Positions 62,461 to 64,000 of a stretch of DNA of 64,000 nucleotides are shown here, piece by piece. Position 1 is the first letter of the stretch. Each line of letters begins with the position of its first letter. This stretch comes from Brevundimonas sp. NIBR11. Lineage in GTDB: Bacteria; Pseudomonadota; Alphaproteobacteria; Caulobacterales; Caulobacteraceae. Below the pieces are notes generated by a model. The model saw only the letters and a program-made list of their open reading frames with translations, searched no databases and was not told the DNA's origin. Both the position numbers and the translations under genes were made by a program. The stretch covers positions 169,001-233,000 of the forward strand of contig NZ_CP115465.1 in NCBI RefSeq assembly GCF_027912535.1, written 5' to 3'.

Positions 62461-63767
62461 GCCGCAGCGCGCATCGTATCCATCTGCACAACACGCAGAA
62501 TGTGACTAAAGATAACCTCTAGTCCAAGCGGGGGTATACTTTCGCCTATGACTTCACGGATCAACTTGTCGGAAACACGACCACCATCCGACCGTCGCCA
62601 TACATAATGATCTTGATCGATAGTATGGATCAGGCAGGCCTCATGCAGCGACAAGACTCGGTGCTGCGTTGGGTGCAACTTCTGGTCGCTACAAGCATAC
62701 GACAGATTTCTCGTCAGGGCGCTGGCGGGAAGGTCCCCCCGCATTCGCTTGTAAGCTGAGGTGAAACCGGACATCAGCCGATGCTCGCCGCCTCTCACGA
62801 CCCACGGACGAGGAAGCAGCGTCCCGCATTTCCCACATCGTACGGGCGTAGTTTTGCTGGCCTGATTGATCCCCTCTTTGCTGCGAAGGTTGCCATGCGT
62901 GGGGTTACCGTCGTAACCGCATTCTGGGTTGACGCATTGGTTGTCAAAAGCGCCTCCACCGGGAGGTGTGTTCGAAACCCAAAAATATTTGCTCTCATCC
63001 AACAAAGGCACGCGATGCAGGGGGATGTCTGAGACGGCGGTCTCCGGCTTGCCAGCGTCCAGCGCAGGCAGGTGACCAATCGTCTGCTCGACTGTAATCC
63101 AGGGTTTTTCAAGCAAGCTGGGGCGCCTAGCGTGGCTTGGTTCGGGAAGCCAGCGGTTGGCTAGAAGAGCGGCTTGAACATTCAATACGCGCGAGAAGAG
63201 GGTGATCAGGCGTTGCCGTCTTTGAGGTACGCCATAGTCCGCGAACTCGACGACGGCCGAACGACCCAGATATCCAAGTGGCGCGAGAGTTTCCTCGATC
63301 AACTCAAGCAGCCCAATGTAGCGGCCATCGGCTGAGCGAACGATCGTTTGCTCCATCTCCGGAACATTTTCCACCACCAGAACCTTGGGCAGAAGGGCAA
63401 CGACGACGTCGAGCATTGGCAGAACTAGCTGATTTCGGACATCAAGCTCGGGTTTCAGTCCAGCACGAACGCCCTGAAGCAACTTGCCGCGCCCATTCTT
63501 CGACATCCCCTGACACGGTGGCGTGGCAAACACGATGTCGAGCTCCCGCCCATTGAGCCGGTCGGTCGTCGTTGAGACGATTTGGTCTCTGACCTTCCAG
63601 ATATCGCCCTTTATGAGCGTCGCCGCCGGAAAGTTCGTCTCAAAAAGCGCCGCGCGTTCGCTCAGGATTTCATTGGCAACAATGGTCTGTGCACCGGCGG
63701 CGTGAAGCGCGATATCGCCGATTCCCCCAGAGCAAAACAGGCTTACGGCGGTCAGCGATTCGGTCAT
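62457..63767 (-). CDS. DNA (cytosine-5-)-methyltransferase with zinc-ribbon-like insertion
   Basis: A 436-residue C5-cytosine methyltransferase. Motif I is LFCSGGIGD (10-18), motif IV TPPCQGMS with catalytic C85, motif VI VVENVPE (132-138), motif VIII VPQRRQRL (180-187), and motif X IREVIGESIPP (403-413). The target-recognition region (about 270-360) carries C278-x4-C283 and C311-x2-C314, spaced as a zinc ribbon. It protects DNA against the partner nuclease. The TTGACA/TATTCT promoter just upstream is independent of the C-box. Confidence 0.88.
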   Translation of the reverse strand: MTESLTAVSLFCSGGIGDIALHAAGAQTIVANEILSERAALFETNFPAATLIKGDIWKVRDQIVSTTTDRLNGRELDIVFATPPCQGMSKNGRGKLLQGVRAGLKPELDVRNQLVLPMLDVVVALLPKVLVVENVPEMEQTIVRSADGRYIGLLELIEETLAPLGYLGRSAVVEFADYGVPQRRQRLITLFSRVLNVQAALLANRWLPEPSHARRPSLLEKPWITVEQTIGHLPALDAGKPETAVSDIPLHRVPLLDESKYFWVSNTPPGGGAFDNQCVNPECGYDGNPTHGNLRSKEGINQASKTTPVRCGKCGTLLPRPWVVRGGEHRLMSGFTSAYKRMRGDLPASALTRNLSYACSDQKLHPTQHRVLSLHEACLIHTIDQDHYVWRRSDGGRVSDKLIREVIGESIPPLGLEVIFSHILRVVQMDTMRAAA

Positions 63768-63802
63768 CGCTGTAGAATATATCCTGCAACGCGAGTGTCA
63801 AC
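63768..63802 (-). promoter_or_regulatory. Putative promoter of the methyltransferase gene
   Basis: On the minus strand TTGACA (63797-63802) is followed at 16 bp by TATTCT. The -10 lies about 7 bp before the ATG, so the transcript would have a very short or no leader. Confidence 0.5.
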
Positions 63803-63809
63803 GGATACT

Positions 63810-64000
63810 CTACCGCCCCTTCCTAAACCGCTCCTGCGCCTCCGCCTGAGCCTCCTTCCGCCACCGCTTCGGCGCTGACGCATCCACGTCCTGCCCATCC
63901 CCGGTCAGCACCTCGTTGGCAAACTCCAGGTCGAGCAGTTTCAGCCGTTTGATCTCGTCGCGGAGGCGACCGGCTTCCTCGAACTCGAGGTTGGAGGCGG
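63810..64000 (-). CDS. uvrB: Excinuclease ABC subunit UvrB, 3' end only
   Basis: The final 62 codons and stop of a leftward gene entering from the right edge. The segment ASNLEFEEAGRLRDEIKRLK is the C-terminal UVR domain of UvrB, which contacts UvrC; a Lys/Arg/Glu/Ala-rich tail of about 40 residues (PKRWRKEAQAEAQERFRKGR) follows it. UvrC and ClpC-type proteins also have UVR motifs, but the position at the extreme C-terminus fits UvrB. Nucleotide excision repair in the cytoplasm. The restriction-modification system is inserted directly after it. Confidence 0.85.
   Translation of the reverse strand, partial: ASNLEFEEAGRLRDEIKRLKLLDLEFANEVLTGDGQDVDASAPKRWRKEAQAEAQERFRKGR

Overview
The window is 64 kb of high-GC, densely packed bacterial chromosome. 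The gene content points to an alphaproteobacterium of the Caulobacterales, most likely a Brevundimonas-like organism. The supporting signs are an alphaproteobacterial-type AddB/AddA, the AmgK/MurU cell-wall recycling pair next to TsaE, a DUF4908-like exported protein, a separate motA gene, a GTTC-N7-GTTC LexA-type box and many TGATG/ATGA stop-start overlaps. The genus is an inference from gene content; no rRNA or other phylogenetic marker was compared. I found no tRNA, rRNA, CRISPR array or insertion sequence.

Region by region: 1-9.7 kb holds housekeeping genes: pyrD (cut by the window edge), sixA-like, a SAM methyltransferase, gloB, an acetoacetyl-CoA reductase, a RutE-like nitroreductase, GFA and DUF72 proteins, truA-fmt and def. 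9.7-14.4 kb has a YciA-type thioesterase and two tandem paralogous S9 peptidases. 14.5-24.2 kb is a single-direction run of acyltransferase, tsaE, amgK, murU, addB and addA. 24.2-26.3 kb holds accessory genes, one of them frameshifted, between addA and trxA. 26.4-27.9 kb holds trxA, trmD and rplS with a clear terminator.

28-37.8 kb is a pectin/galacturonate utilisation island. It encodes a PL10 pectate lyase, an aldose epimerase, KdgK, KduD, KduI, an RpiB-like isomerase, a LacI regulator, a FAH-superfamily hydratase and an ExuT-like transporter. Three intergenic regions carry near-identical copies of TGACACCGGTTTCC, which is the likely operator of the local LacI protein and ties the cluster into one regulon.

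37.8-41.4 kb encodes both subunits of methylmalonyl-CoA mutase. 41.4-58.6 kb is mixed: mnmC, an Ala-rich lipoprotein, motA, a FATP-type acyl-CoA synthetase, a sorbosone-dehydrogenase-like lipoprotein, a lipocalin, DUF1206, a FAD oxidoreductase, a YadGH-type ABC exporter, an L,D-transpeptidase-like protein beside a periodic heptad-repeat protein, and two single-span Pro/Ala-rich proteins with similar tails.

58.6-64 kb is the most accessory part. It has a FrnE-like DsbA protein, a REP-like palindrome pair, and a three-gene set (two small zinc-ribbon proteins and a terminase-small-subunit-like HTH protein) preceded by a perfect SOS box. A compact, lower-GC type II restriction-modification system follows, with a C-protein gene behind a recognisable C-box, a PD-(D/E)XK nuclease, and a convergent 5-methylcytosine methyltransferase carrying a zinc-ribbon-like insertion. 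The window closes in the 3' end of uvrB.
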